A DNA stretch of 64,000 nucleotides from Bugula neritina (GCA_964035545.1 OZ037768.1:13888175-13952174), one strand, 5' to 3'. Positions 23,881-32,877 are shown, numbered from the stretch's first letter. Numbers and translations are program-made. Notes: a model not told the origin generated them from the letters alone.

Positions 23881-24019
23881 ACGATATGTATCATGATGAT
23901 TATTATTCCCGGCGGTTGTTTCAGCTCGTGGGTGCGAGTTCCTTTGCTTACATTATTGTAAATAGTTGTAATCAGAGTATGGTCGTGGGACAGTGCATTA
24001 ACTGTAAATATATATTGTT

Positions 24020-24023
24020 ATAT
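24020..24023 (+). repeat. Target-site duplication ATAT of element D, left copy
   Basis: ATAT borders the left LTR and is repeated at 31,477-31,480 beyond the right LTR. Confidence 0.75.
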
Positions 24024-24329
24024 TGTTATGTTTTTCAGATTTAGGGTTGATGTGCCACCAAGAGAGTCTATTTATCACTAGAGAAACTTCACCGAGTTAA
24101 GTCGAGTAGATATCGTTATATTTTAATACAAGAATACATAATAAAATCTAATGTACAACAGTAATGATACGCACGTCTATTTAATTTACAGCACTATCCT
24201 CAACTGAGCTAGTAGCGCGAAGCGGCTACTATTACTTATAAAACAGCCTAGCTAATTGGCTAATACATTGTTCCGGGTCAATACGCAACCTTGCGTATTG
24301 TGTTGCTGGTAGCTCCACGAGCCACCACA
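24024..24329 (-). repeat. Element D 3' LTR
   Basis: The 306-bp LTR reads TGTGGTGG to CATAACA on the minus strand. A TTTTATAAG box (about 24,234-24,242) is a possible promoter TATA. It matches 31,171-31,476 except for one C/T difference that I can see. Confidence 0.95.
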
Positions 24330-24352
24330 CTGCCCCCTCCAGCAGAAAGCCC
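24330..24352 (-). promoter_or_regulatory. Element D polypurine tract region
   Basis: On the minus strand GGAGGGGGCAG immediately precedes the 3' LTR. The same position in element A reads GGAAGGGGCGG, so the tract is conserved. Confidence 0.65.
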
Positions 24353-24597
24353 ACTTTCTGATAAAATAAAATTCACATAAAAAAACGTATACTTCGTTGT
24401 GGGGGGGTAAGAGAACAGTATAAAAGTATATACAAAAAAAACAACAACTGATAAAATATACAGGTATATATAACGTGCACAATAAGTAATAAGTAAGAGA
24501 AGGTCCTATCTACATGTAGAGTACGTGCCACCATTACGGTAAGGAATGCCACAGAGAGGTAGGGGAAGAGTAGTATGGAATTGTAGGTAGACTCAAG

Positions 24598-25671
24598 TTA
24601 ACTGCGGGCCGCACGCTTCATGCGTTTAATAGACTCCTGTAAATATTTGAGTTCACTGGATGCAGCCTGCACCCGTGGGGCCAGTCTGTACACTTCTTGC
24701 TCTAAGTCGTGTGCCCTAGCTTCTACTTCACGTAGGTTGCGGGCCCAGGGGGACGAGCGAGAGGAAGTCGGCTGTCTGTGTCTTTTCCGCTCTGAGGATG
24801 GAAGGGGAGGAGGGAGTGTATATGCATTTGTGTCTACCCTCTGTAGTACGACACGAGGAAAGGTATGCGGCATGCGTAGAGGACTGTGAGGTGGAGAGTT
24901 AGTAGACTGTGTAGGTTTATCTGCGGCTCCAGAGATGATGGGTCGCGGGGAAGGGAAGCCTTGCTCCAGGCGAGATAGCCGAGCTGAGTCAGTGATGAGT
25001 GGTTTGATGGCGTTGAGAAAGGCAGGATAGGATGATTCGTCTACTTCATAGACATGCCCTTGATAACACTGCATAGCACGTTGGTGCCGCAATAGGTAAT
25101 CACGATTGTAGCTATATTCTCCGCAAGGGCAGAAAGTGGTGATGTAGTGCTGCGGCAAGTGTACTTTTAGTCTGCGGTGGGTTGTGAATCGCTGCTGGCA
25201 GAGGTTGCATTCACGATTACTCTCACCTCCTTGATGGGTCCTGATTTCTCTCTCTGTGGCAGGGGTAATCCAGTTGGAGGTTGCTTCCAACTGGGGTGGC
25301 AGTTGCCTGGTTGTAGAAGTTGTTGGGGCCGGCTCTGGGTCCCACGCCATCTCTAGAGAAGGCATGCCCGGAGAGACGGGCGCGAGTGTGTCTACAAAAG
25401 TAGAATTATTGTTAGATCGCGGTGGATCTTTACAACATAATTCTAGTGACTGTCGACCGTTGCTAGCCTGAGAGTCACAGCTTTTGGAATGCACTCGAGG
25501 AACCGATGAATCATGTGTGGACTGGCCAAGAACAGTGTCTAGCTCCAGGTCTAACAGACCGTCGGCCATTACAGTGTCTTCATCGTCATTCACATGAAAC
25601 GTGGTTCCCAGTAATTCTGATTCAAGCTGCTGAATTAGTTCAGAATTTACTGGCATCGAGCCCGTTTCCAT
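24598..25671 (-). CDS. Element D third frame: C2H2 zinc-finger, coiled-coil accessory protein
   Basis: The 357-residue protein starts 15 bases after the pol stop codon and runs uninterrupted. Residues 28-45 form an acidic, Leu-rich segment. Residues 155-175 form a canonical finger, with ligands Cys155, Cys158, His171 and His175. Residues 181-202 form a second, atypical finger (Cys181, Cys183, His196, Cys202). Residues about 305-355 are a charged heptad-like region consistent with a coiled coil. No signal peptide or membrane segment is seen, so it is not an envelope protein. The same order occurs in elements A and C. Its role is unknown; nucleic-acid binding or regulation is an inference from the fingers. 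I do not know of a named family for it. Confidence 0.85.
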   Translation of the reverse strand: METGSMPVNSELIQQLESELLGTTFHVNDDEDTVMADGLLDLELDTVLGQSTHDSSVPRVHSKSCDSQASNGRQSLELCCKDPPRSNNNSTFVDTLAPVSPGMPSLEMAWDPEPAPTTSTTRQLPPQLEATSNWITPATEREIRTHQGGESNRECNLCQQRFTTHRRLKVHLPQHYITTFCPCGEYSYNRDYLLRHQRAMQCYQGHVYEVDESSYPAFLNAIKPLITDSARLSRLEQGFPSPRPIISGAADKPTQSTNSPPHSPLRMPHTFPRVVLQRVDTNAYTLPPPLPSSERKRHRQPTSSRSSPWARNLREVEARAHDLEQEVYRLAPRVQAASSELKYLQESIKRMKRAARS

Positions 25672-25688
25672 GAATAGGAATACAAGAC

Positions 25689-28600
25689 TTATACTGGCTT
25701 ACCTGGGAACTCGGTATTAATGTCCATACTCAACGTTCTTGGTAAGGTTGGAGCTGGTTGTGAGATACGTCTGCCTTTGGCGATGTCAGCATAAGAAAAG
25801 GCTGAGCATCGTTTCTGAGGCACGAGGTCGGAACTATTTGCTTTACGCGCATTAATTCCTCCCACTATTCCGCCCTCGCAAAAGTTGATATTTGCGTGGG
25901 GTTCACAACTCCAACATGTTATCGTACGGTTTTCCCCTAGACTTTCATGCGCGCCGCTTCTAACGCAGTCACATACGAAGTCTTTTAAATATGATGGGGG
26001 TTTCCTCGTACGCTGTCCCCTTTCTAGGGGGGGTGACACGCTTGCCGGTTCGTTAGTAGGGGCCTCTAATGGCGTCTCTACTTCACCGTTAGCGGTCACC
26101 TCTTCTTGTTCTCCGGATGGAGCCCCTCCCTCCGTGGGGGTTTGCACTTCCGGAACCGGCTCGGTTTCTGGAAGTGATGGAATTAGACTCGGCGGCGGCG
26201 GACACGCTTCTGTTGGCAAAAGCTGCCGCTCCTCTCTCACCAAGTTTTCTTCCCGCGGTATGACCACTTCGTATTCAGGTCCATGCCGCCGTCGCCCGCG
26301 CGTCGTTGTCTGCCTCCTGGGCTCTAACAACGGGGGGGCTTCTCCCACTCCGTCGGGGCTAGCCCAATACGGTTTCAAGCGAGACTCATTCTGGATAGAC
26401 ACCTGTCCTGAGCGCTCAATCTTGTACGTATGATTGGGCATAGCCTCGACGACCACGTAGGGGCCTACGAACTTAGGCTTCAGTTTGTCAGCCTGTCCGC
26501 GACGCCTACGGTAATTGACCATCCACACCTTATCTCCCGTTTGATAGAGAGGTGGTTCATCGGAATCTTCGTGCCGCACCTTCCACTGCTGTTGACGCAG
26601 TATATCGTGTGCGGCCTTCATCCGTTCCACTAGTTCACTGGCATACTCGTGAACCGAGTTGTCTTGCTCTGGAACGTGATAGGTGAGATGGTCAGGGACA
26701 CGAGTCTCTCTCCCGAGCATCAAGAGGTTTGGGGTCTCACCAGTACTGGTGTGTGGGGTGCTACGGTATGCACGCATGACTTGCGGCAATACCGTATCCC
26801 ATTCCTCTTGACCTCGTCCAAGGAGGAGACTCCGGAGTGCATCACCTAGCATCCGGTTGTTGCGCTCCACCACCCCGTTACCTTGAGGGTGGTAGGGGGT
26901 GGTCCTGCTCTGATTTACTCCCCAGAGGTGGCAAAGGTCGCTCATCAGTTGAGACTGGAATTGAGCGCCTTGATCAGAGTGTATCTGTTCGGGAAGCCCA
27001 AAATAACAGAATACATGTTGGTCTAGCGCCCTGGCCACTGTTGGGGCTGATGCATCTGGGATAGCCAGAGCATCCGCCCACCTAGTAAAGTGGTCGGTTA
27101 GTACTAGTATCCAATTATTGCCTCTGGGGGTCAGGGGCATGGGTCCGACCAGGTCTACAGCGACTACTTGCCAGGGCCTACCAGCATATAGCCTCCGCCG
27201 TCCTGCTTCACCAGGGGGGCGGCTATGCTTACTGGCCTGGCAGATCTCACACTGTTTGACTCTGAGCCGGACGTCACGCTCCATCTGCGGCCAATACCAC
27301 CGGAGTCGTAATTTGGATATCACTCTCTTGACCCCTGCGTGGGCCTGCTTGTGAGTATCCCAAATCAACTCACGGCGGACGGCCGTGGGGCAGACTACCC
27401 TCTTCCTTTCCGGGTGTCTGCCGCTGGCAGCTAGAGAGATGGTTAGCAACCCATCCTGCCCGATCCGCAGCGAGTCCCAACGCTGACAGTATAGCCGGAA
27501 CTCGGCGCATCCCTGTCGTATGCGTTCCTCGCTGGGTCGTCGCCCTTCCCTTTTGGCCCGGTATATGTCTGCCACGACTCCAGGCAGCTCTTCTTGGAGC
27601 TTCTTCAGCTCTCGAACATTACCGGCCAATACAGGGTTGGCGCGGAGGTTTTGTACATCCTCCGGGGACTCATCAACTCTTTGTCTGAGTTGACCTTGGT
27701 CCCAGTCAAACGGTGCTCCGTGATGAGCCAGCGTCTCCAACTCGCATCGCGGGGGACCTCCATCCCTCCTCTCGATGTTGAGACACTGTTTGCAACCTCC
27801 GTCAGGTCGGCGACTCAACCCATCCGCATTACTGTGTCTCTTGCCCGGTCGATGTTCGATCCGGTATGAGAATTCAGCTAGGATTTCGAGCCACCGGGCG
27901 ACCTGACTAGAGGGCTCTGCTCTCTTGCACAACCAGATCAGCGAGGCATGATCCGTACGCAGCCGGAACTTCCTGCCGTATAGGTATGGTCTGAAGTGCT
28001 TCACTGACTTGATTACTGCCAGCAGCTCCTTGCGGGTAGTGCAGTAATTTCGTTCAGCGGGTGAGAGAGACTTGCTGTAGTAGGCTACTACTACCTCTCG
28101 GCCTTCCTGCACTTGTGACAGCACAGCGCCAACATTTTGGTCACTGGCGTCCGTGTCGAGGATGTACTCCAGAGTGGGGTCTGGGTAGGCCAAGATGGGT
28201 GCCGTTAGTAGGCAGCCCTTGAGGCGGTCGAACGCTTCTTGTTCGACTGGGGTCCACTGCCACGCCACTCCCTTTGCGGTGAGCCGGTTTAACGGCTGGG
28301 CTATGCCCGCAAAGTCTGGTATGTATTGCCTGTAATACCCTACCAGCCCCAAGAAAGCCCGGAGTCCGGTCAAGTCTTGGGGGGTGACCCAGTCTTCTAC
28401 CGCCCGTACCTTTTCGGGATCCGTTGCCACGCCGTTTCGACCGACAACGTGCCCCAGGTACTTGACCTCCGGCTGCAATAGAGCGCACTTGGAAGGTTTG
28501 AGCTTGAGACCGGCACCTCGGAGTCTCTCGAAAACCTCCTGCAGACGACTGACATGTGTCTCGAAGTCTGGAGAGATTACGATGACATCATCGAGGTAGA

Positions 28601-29963
28601 CCAGCAGTGTCTTCCAATGGAGTCCGCTAAGGACTTGTTCCATCAGCCTCTGGAAGGTGGCTGGGGCGGAGGTTAACCCGAAGGGCAGCACCTTCCACTT
28701 CCACAAACCGTCCCGTGTGATAAACGCCGCTTTCTCTTGGGCGTCGGGACTCAGAGGAACCTGCCAATAGCCGCTTAGCAAGTCTAACGTACTGAAGTAC
28801 TTGCTGCCGGCTAGGGCGTCCAATGACTCGTCAATACGAGGTAGAGGGTAGGCGTCCTGTATGGTTACGCTATTGAGTTTGCGGTAGTCCACACAGAACC
28901 GCCAACTGCCGTCTTTCTTCCGGACCAGTACGACTGGCGAGCTCCACGCACTATGGGCGGGCTCTATCAGTCCCCGGTCCAAAAGATCCCGTACTTGTCG
29001 GCTGACCTCCTTCTCTTTCTCCGGCCCCAGCCTGCGCGTGGGTTGCCGGACAGGGACTGTCCCTGCAGTCAGCGGTATTTCGTGTCTGACAATTCCAGTC
29101 AGTCCCACGTCATGCTCTCCGCTGCTGAACACATCACCGTAGTCGCGTAGTAACTTAGCCATAGCTTGGCGTTCTCTGTTACTCGCGCAGCCGCCACTGG
29201 CTGTTTCGTATAACTCTCGGAGATGTGTTGGGACTGCCCCTCGTCCCTGAATAGGGTATCGAGGGGGTGCCTCCGTCGCGTCACCCAGCGACGGGCCCAC
29301 GTCCTCTTCCTGGACGGAGTGGAACCGGCCCAGCATTGACCCAGCTGGGAGCTCAATGGGCTCGGTAAAGGGGTTGACACACTGCACTAAGACCTCCCCT
29401 CGCTCAGTTAGTCGGTTTAAACTACTGGCGAGTTGGATCCTTTCGTGCGCGCCTTCAACGACCCCGAGCCTGGCTATCCGGTTGCTGTTCACTCGGCAGT
29501 GGATAGTAGCTCTGGAGCGTCCGGGTACGGTGCAGTTTCGAACTACCTGAACACCGCCCACCAGAGGACGCCCAAACTTATCCACACAGGCGAGTTCTCG
29601 CCCGCCCATCAGCACCACCGACTTACTAAAGTCTATTCGGCACTGGTGTTGCTTCAAGAAGGGCATTCCGAGGATAGCATCTTCCTCCAGTTGACCTATG
29701 ACAAAGGTCTCCTGTACAGCCTGATCTCGGACACGCCCAGGGAGCTCGATAATACCATAAAAGGGAATACATGACCCGTCTGCCAGGGTGCCATGTTCCC
29801 CCGTATACGGTCGTACTCTATCCCTGTCCCGGCGGGGCAGTGCCTCAAAGACTCTACGACTAAGAAGGTTGGTAGTACAACCGGAGTCGAGCAGGAAAGT
29901 GACGGCGTTGCCGGCCACCTTTCCGGGTAGGAAATAGCTCTCTCCATGTGGTTGTACTTTCAC
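25689..29963 (-). CDS. Element D Pol polyprotein
   Basis: The 1,424-codon frame encodes protease (active-site DSG at residues 26-28, counting from a GTG at 29,963), RT (YLDD at 456-459), RNase H (DTDASD) and integrase. The integrase zinc region ends CEICQASKH; its catalytic triad is Asp937, Asp997 and Glu1033, giving the canonical D-x35-E spacing. A basic C-terminal region (RRRRGQADKLKPKF) follows. The last ~150 residues form an unusual tail with CWSCEPH and INFCEGG segments also found in element A. There is no ATG at the start: the frame is open upstream to 30,026, through the G16 tract, so expression as a Gag-Pol fusion by recoding is likely. Confidence 0.95.
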   Translation of the reverse strand: MKVQPHGESYFLPGKVAGNAVTFLLDSGCTTNLLSRRVFEALPRRDRDRVRPYTGEHGTLADGSCIPFYGIIELPGRVRDQAVQETFVIGQLEEDAILGMPFLKQHQCRIDFSKSVVLMGGRELACVDKFGRPLVGGVQVVRNCTVPGRSRATIHCRVNSNRIARLGVVEGAHERIQLASSLNRLTERGEVLVQCVNPFTEPIELPAGSMLGRFHSVQEEDVGPSLGDATEAPPRYPIQGRGAVPTHLRELYETASGGCASNRERQAMAKLLRDYGDVFSSGEHDVGLTGIVRHEIPLTAGTVPVRQPTRRLGPEKEKEVSRQVRDLLDRGLIEPAHSAWSSPVVLVRKKDGSWRFCVDYRKLNSVTIQDAYPLPRIDESLDALAGSKYFSTLDLLSGYWQVPLSPDAQEKAAFITRDGLWKWKVLPFGLTSAPATFQRLMEQVLSGLHWKTLLVYLDDVIVISPDFETHVSRLQEVFERLRGAGLKLKPSKCALLQPEVKYLGHVVGRNGVATDPEKVRAVEDWVTPQDLTGLRAFLGLVGYYRQYIPDFAGIAQPLNRLTAKGVAWQWTPVEQEAFDRLKGCLLTAPILAYPDPTLEYILDTDASDQNVGAVLSQVQEGREVVVAYYSKSLSPAERNYCTTRKELLAVIKSVKHFRPYLYGRKFRLRTDHASLIWLCKRAEPSSQVARWLEILAEFSYRIEHRPGKRHSNADGLSRRPDGGCKQCLNIERRDGGPPRCELETLAHHGAPFDWDQGQLRQRVDESPEDVQNLRANPVLAGNVRELKKLQEELPGVVADIYRAKREGRRPSEERIRQGCAEFRLYCQRWDSLRIGQDGLLTISLAASGRHPERKRVVCPTAVRRELIWDTHKQAHAGVKRVISKLRLRWYWPQMERDVRLRVKQCEICQASKHSRPPGEAGRRRLYAGRPWQVVAVDLVGPMPLTPRGNNWILVLTDHFTRWADALAIPDASAPTVARALDQHVFCYFGLPEQIHSDQGAQFQSQLMSDLCHLWGVNQSRTTPYHPQGNGVVERNNRMLGDALRSLLLGRGQEEWDTVLPQVMRAYRSTPHTSTGETPNLLMLGRETRVPDHLTYHVPEQDNSVHEYASELVERMKAAHDILRQQQWKVRHEDSDEPPLYQTGDKVWMVNYRRRRGQADKLKPKFVGPYVVVEAMPNHTYKIERSGQVSIQNESRLKPYWASPDGVGEAPPLLEPRRQTTTRGRRRHGPEYEVVIPREENLVREERQLLPTEACPPPPSLIPSLPETEPVPEVQTPTEGGAPSGEQEEVTANGEVETPLEAPTNEPASVSPPLERGQRTRKPPSYLKDFVCDCVRSGAHESLGENRTITCWSCEPHANINFCEGGIVGGINARKANSSDLVPQKRCSAFSYADIAKGRRISQPAPTLPRTLSMDINTEFPGKPV

Positions 29964-30322
29964 CCCCCCCCCCCCCCCGCATGTGCTGTCCTGGTTTGAC
30001 AGGACGGCGGGGATTTCACCCGTGGTTTACGGGGCTTCCGGCGGCGAGGTTGGTGCCGGCGGGGTTTGGGCCTCTCCACTGGGCCTTCTGGCTCCATTTC
30101 AGTGGCGGGCTCCTCTTCCCGAGGTAACCGGTGAAACCGGTTAGCGAGTGGCAGGGAGAAGGTACTTGGCCGTTGTGCGGGCCTACTAGTCCTGCGTGGT
30201 ACCTGCCACTCGGGTGGAGTGTTCCGTCGTGTCCGTACGGACAGACGACGGCGTGTTCCACCATACTCCTTCAGTTGCGGCCCGCGGGGAGGGAGAGTGT
30301 CCGCGGGCCGTGACAGTTTAAC
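29960..30322 (-). CDS. Element D Arg-rich Gag extension in the -1 frame
   Basis: From the slippery heptamer at 30,316-30,322 the -1 frame is open for about 120 codons, ending at a TGA just after the G16 tract. It is strongly basic, with RRRLSVRTRR near the start and RRHQPRRRKPRKPR near the end. I see no CCHC knuckle, so these basic stretches may replace it as the nucleic-acid-binding part of Gag. It has no start codon near its upstream end, which supports expression by frameshifting. The reading is inferred from sequence only. Confidence 0.6.
   Translation of the reverse strand, partial: VKLSRPADTLPPRGPQLKEYGGTRRRLSVRTRRNTPPEWQVPRRTSRPAQRPSTFSLPLANRFHRLPREEEPATEMEPEGPVERPKPRRHQPRRRKPRKPRVKSPPSCQTRTAHAGGGGG
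29963..29978 (-). other. G16 tract at the gag/pol boundary
   Basis: Sixteen consecutive C on the plus strand (G on the coding strand). The Arg-rich frame enters this run in one phase and pol leaves it in another. The tract could be a recoding site, a polymerase-slippage site or a homopolymer length error. Confidence 0.9.
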
Positions 30323-31137
30323 GCCCCCTGGTATTGGGGTCGTCTTTTCTGTCCCTGGTCCTGATCAGCGCTACTCCAGCCCTGCCCCACAGGCGTTGGA
30401 GGCACCCGCAGGGCCTGACCGGGGCCAGCACCGGCCAGAATGGTTACCAGTTGTCCCAGCATCTCTACCATACGGTCCACTTCGGCTTCCAGCGGGAGGG
30501 CTTCGGGACCTGTCGTAGCCCTGGCAGCGCTGACTCCAACTACTGGTGGGTTCCTTTGTGCTCGATGCATTTGGGTAGCCAACAGGTAAGCTTCTCCAGC
30601 CTTCAGGGCATCCTCTATTTTGGTTATCCTTTTAGCTCGTAGGTGATGGTCTAGGCCCAGGTCGTTTAGTGACTGGACAAAGGCGTCATAGGTGTAACGC
30701 TCTTGGTGTTGTGCTGGCAGATCGCTATATGCAATCTGCGCCAGCTTCTTCACCGTCGCGGCATGTTCTTGCAGCGAGGTCCGCGGGGTGCGGCACAATC
30801 TCTCTAGCTTGGTCCTAGCGTCTATTACGGAGATGCCAAAACGGGCCCGCAGCGCAGCCAGTATTCCGTCTACGTCCGTTCCCACTCCGTACGGCTTGGC
30901 TTGCTCCGTCACCGCTCTCCGCAATTGAATAAGGGCCACTCTATGCGGCCATTGAGCAACCTCCATTACCTCTCTAAATTCTTGTATAAATTGTTCGACA
31001 TCTTCCGACCCAGTAAAGGTGGGAGCTTTCAAGCAATGTCTATAAGCTTCTTCTCCCTCACGATTCACAGGATTAACAGCATTTCTACGCTCACCTTCTA
31101 CTGGGGGTGGTTGCATTCTAGTATTTTCAGTCTCCAT
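30271..31137 (-). CDS. Element D Gag
   Basis: The 288-codon frame starts with ATG at 31,137, shortly downstream of the primer site, and is the first frame of the element. A segment LKAPTFTGSEDVEQFIQEF near residues 37-55 is the capsid-like landmark shared with element E. No zinc knuckle is present before the stop at 30,271. The frame ends just 3' of the frameshift signal, so Gag is expected to have a short form and a basic, extended form. Confidence 0.9.
   Translation of the reverse strand: METENTRMQPPPVEGERRNAVNPVNREGEEAYRHCLKAPTFTGSEDVEQFIQEFREVMEVAQWPHRVALIQLRRAVTEQAKPYGVGTDVDGILAALRARFGISVIDARTKLERLCRTPRTSLQEHAATVKKLAQIAYSDLPAQHQERYTYDAFVQSLNDLGLDHHLRAKRITKIEDALKAGEAYLLATQMHRAQRNPPVVGVSAARATTGPEALPLEAEVDRMVEMLGQLVTILAGAGPGQALRVPPTPVGQGWSSADQDQGQKRRPQYQGALNCHGPRTLSLPAGRN
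30278..30322 (-). promoter_or_regulatory. Predicted -1 programmed frameshift signal of gag
   Basis: On the coding strand the heptamer G TTA AAC (30,322-30,316) is correctly phased to the gag codons GCG TTA AAC. A 5-nt spacer (TGTCA) follows, then a perfect 10-bp stem CGGCCCGCGG / CCGCGGGCCG around a 13-nt loop. The gag stop lies at 30,271-30,273, just 3' of the stem. The same heptamer is, to my memory, the arterivirus slippery site. All parts match the standard architecture. Confidence 0.8.
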
Positions 31138-31151
31138 CTTTGATATACACT

Positions 31152-31169
31152 ATCCCACCGCTGCCACCA
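31152..31169 (-). promoter_or_regulatory. Element D primer-binding site (tRNA-Leu)
   Basis: TGGTGGCAGCGGTGGGAT on the minus strand, one base after the 5' LTR, is the exact complement of the 3' end (with CCA) of animal tRNA-Leu(AAG) as I recall it. Element E has the identical 18 bases at 63,683-63,700. Confidence 0.85.
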
Positions 31170-31170
31170 C

Positions 31171-31476
31171 TGTTATGTTTTTCAGATTTAGGGTTGATGT
31201 GCCACCAAGAGAGTCTATTTATCACTAGAGAAACTTCACCGAGTTAAGTTGAGTAGATATCGTTATATTTTAATACAAGAATACATAATAAAATCTAATG
31301 TACAACAGTAATGATACGCACGTCTATTTAATTTACAGCACTATCCTCAACTGAGCTAGTAGCGCGAAGCGGCTACTATTACTTATAAAACAGCCTAGCT
31401 AATTGGCTAATACATTGTTCCGGGTCAATACGCAACCTTGCGTATTGTGTTGCTGGTAGCTCCACGAGCCACCACA
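31171..31476 (-). repeat. Element D 5' LTR
   Basis: This 306-bp copy pairs with 24,024-24,329 and is followed on the right by ATAT. Confidence 0.95.
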
Positions 31477-31759
31477 ATATTAGTCTAGAAGTAACTTCCA
31501 ATTATCTTTCACTCATTACACTTCGAGGGGTGGCCACCCAATTCTTTTAGAAATAGAAAGTTTGAAGGGTCCTAATTAATCTGTGAAAACTCTAGACTGT
31601 TCTGTGCACCCAGGTAGCCACAAAAGCGCTTCAAACTTTTAAAATTATTCAGGAGTTGTTTTCTCTTAACGTTTTTGTGAATCGGCTAAATATTTTAGAA
31701 TTATTCAAGCTAATTTATTTTATATAAGCAAAATAAATTTGCTAATAATTATTGATAAT

Positions 31760-32870
31760 TTTTTTACTTTTCTTTTATAAAAACTCTAAATTTTTCTGTT
31801 CACCCGGTTAGTCACAAAAACTCTTTTAAATGTTACAGGAGTTGTTTCCCCACAACTTTGTCCAAATCCATTAAATATTAACTTGAAATTATTGAAGCTA
31901 GTTTATTATATATACAAGCAAAAACTTTTGCAGATAATCATAGATGTGTTTTTCACTTCTCTGAGTTTATTTCTAGTGATTTTCTTGTGAAAAAATCTGA
32001 AAAAAGTGGATTATTTGGACAAAAACAAGCAAAGGAATGGGTTTATTAGTTATAAGGCAAACATTATTATTGATCGCAGCTATAAAAAAGGCGAATTATA
32101 AGTAAATATGTGTCTGATAATGATTTTCTTCACCATTTTTATTATATAATAACTACTTTTACAAAAAAGTAATGAGAAGCATGAGCTGGTTGATCTGGAC
32201 TCCGGAAGATAATATTTTAAATGTGTACAATTGAGCTTTGCTAATAAATTTAGGCTGAACTATATATATATACATAAGCAATTTGGTTTTTAAAACAATG
32301 CTATTGGTTAAAATGCATATTTTTATACTATCTTGATATAATGACTATAGAGCCAATTTATCTCAGTTATAGTTACAGAAGAATTACCCTAAAGCCTTCC
32401 TATAATGTTTAATATATATGGTTATATTTAGACCACCCATTAGAAAAATGATCTTGGGCTGCCTCATTCAAAGATCATAGGCATGTACTTTTTTCATGTG
32501 TGCCATTTGTTACAAAAATAATAATTTCTTATCAGCAAATAAAATAAGCTGAGTTTGAGACTGGTGCATTTTTATGTGAAACATGGAGTAAAAATATTTT
32601 AGAGAACAATATTGTTATTATAGTTGATGCATACCAAAAAACATTTCGTTCGCTACAATTTTACCAAACATGGTGGAATTCCTAAGAAAGCACAACTCAA
32701 ATGCTTACAATTAGATCATGAGAAAGCAGATACACAAACTTTGTTACATGCAAAATATTTTATGAACATCATAATCTCACGTGTAATAATCAAATCTCAA
32801 TCTTTCATCCTAAGTCTCGCTATTTGCAAAACATTACCTTCTTACCAATTATTTTTTTTCACTGGTGTGG
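31760..32870. other. Element G interior, non-coding
   Basis: The sequence is AT-rich with a second, weaker version of the left-end motif near 31,785-31,835 (AAAAACTCT, CACCCGGTTAGTCACAAAA). An open frame at 32,624-32,926 has no recognisable content. Confidence 0.4.
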
Positions 32871-32877
32871 TAATCAT

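Larger units (their letters stand above)
15885..24019 (+). mobile_element. Ty3/gypsy element C, decayed, interrupted by element B
   Basis: This plus-strand element belongs to the same group as A and D. Its RNase H region is split: the part up to SSQV ends at 16,080 and the sequence continues in frame from 20,698 once element B and one TCAAG duplication are ignored. Downstream come the integrase (21,202-21,600), integrase C-terminal region (21,595-22,296), Pol tail and the third zinc-finger frame (22,990-23,880). Nothing 5' of RNase H is present and no LTR was identified. Element D begins at 24,024, so the 3' end of C may have been lost or unrecognised. Confidence 0.85.
24024..31476 (-). mobile_element. 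Ty3/gypsy element D, young, near-complete
   Basis: A 7.45-kb minus-strand element has two 306-bp LTRs that appear to differ at one position, a 4-bp ATAT target duplication, a tRNA-Leu primer site, gag, a 1,424-codon pol frame, a third frame encoding a zinc-finger protein, and a polypurine tract. All catalytic motifs of protease, RT, RNase H and integrase are intact. Two frame changes lie between gag and pol: one at a plausible programmed -1 signal, the other at a G16 tract. The LTR similarity marks it as the most recent insertion in this stack. It was probably active recently. Confidence 0.95.

Noticed and set aside
24598-25671. Envelope gene in element D
   Set aside because: The frame is in the env position but has no signal peptide, membrane segment or glycoprotein features; it encodes zinc fingers and a coiled coil.
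25885-29774. Long plus-strand frames opposite element D pol
   Set aside because: They are antisense shadows of a GC-richer coding region with no recognisable domains.
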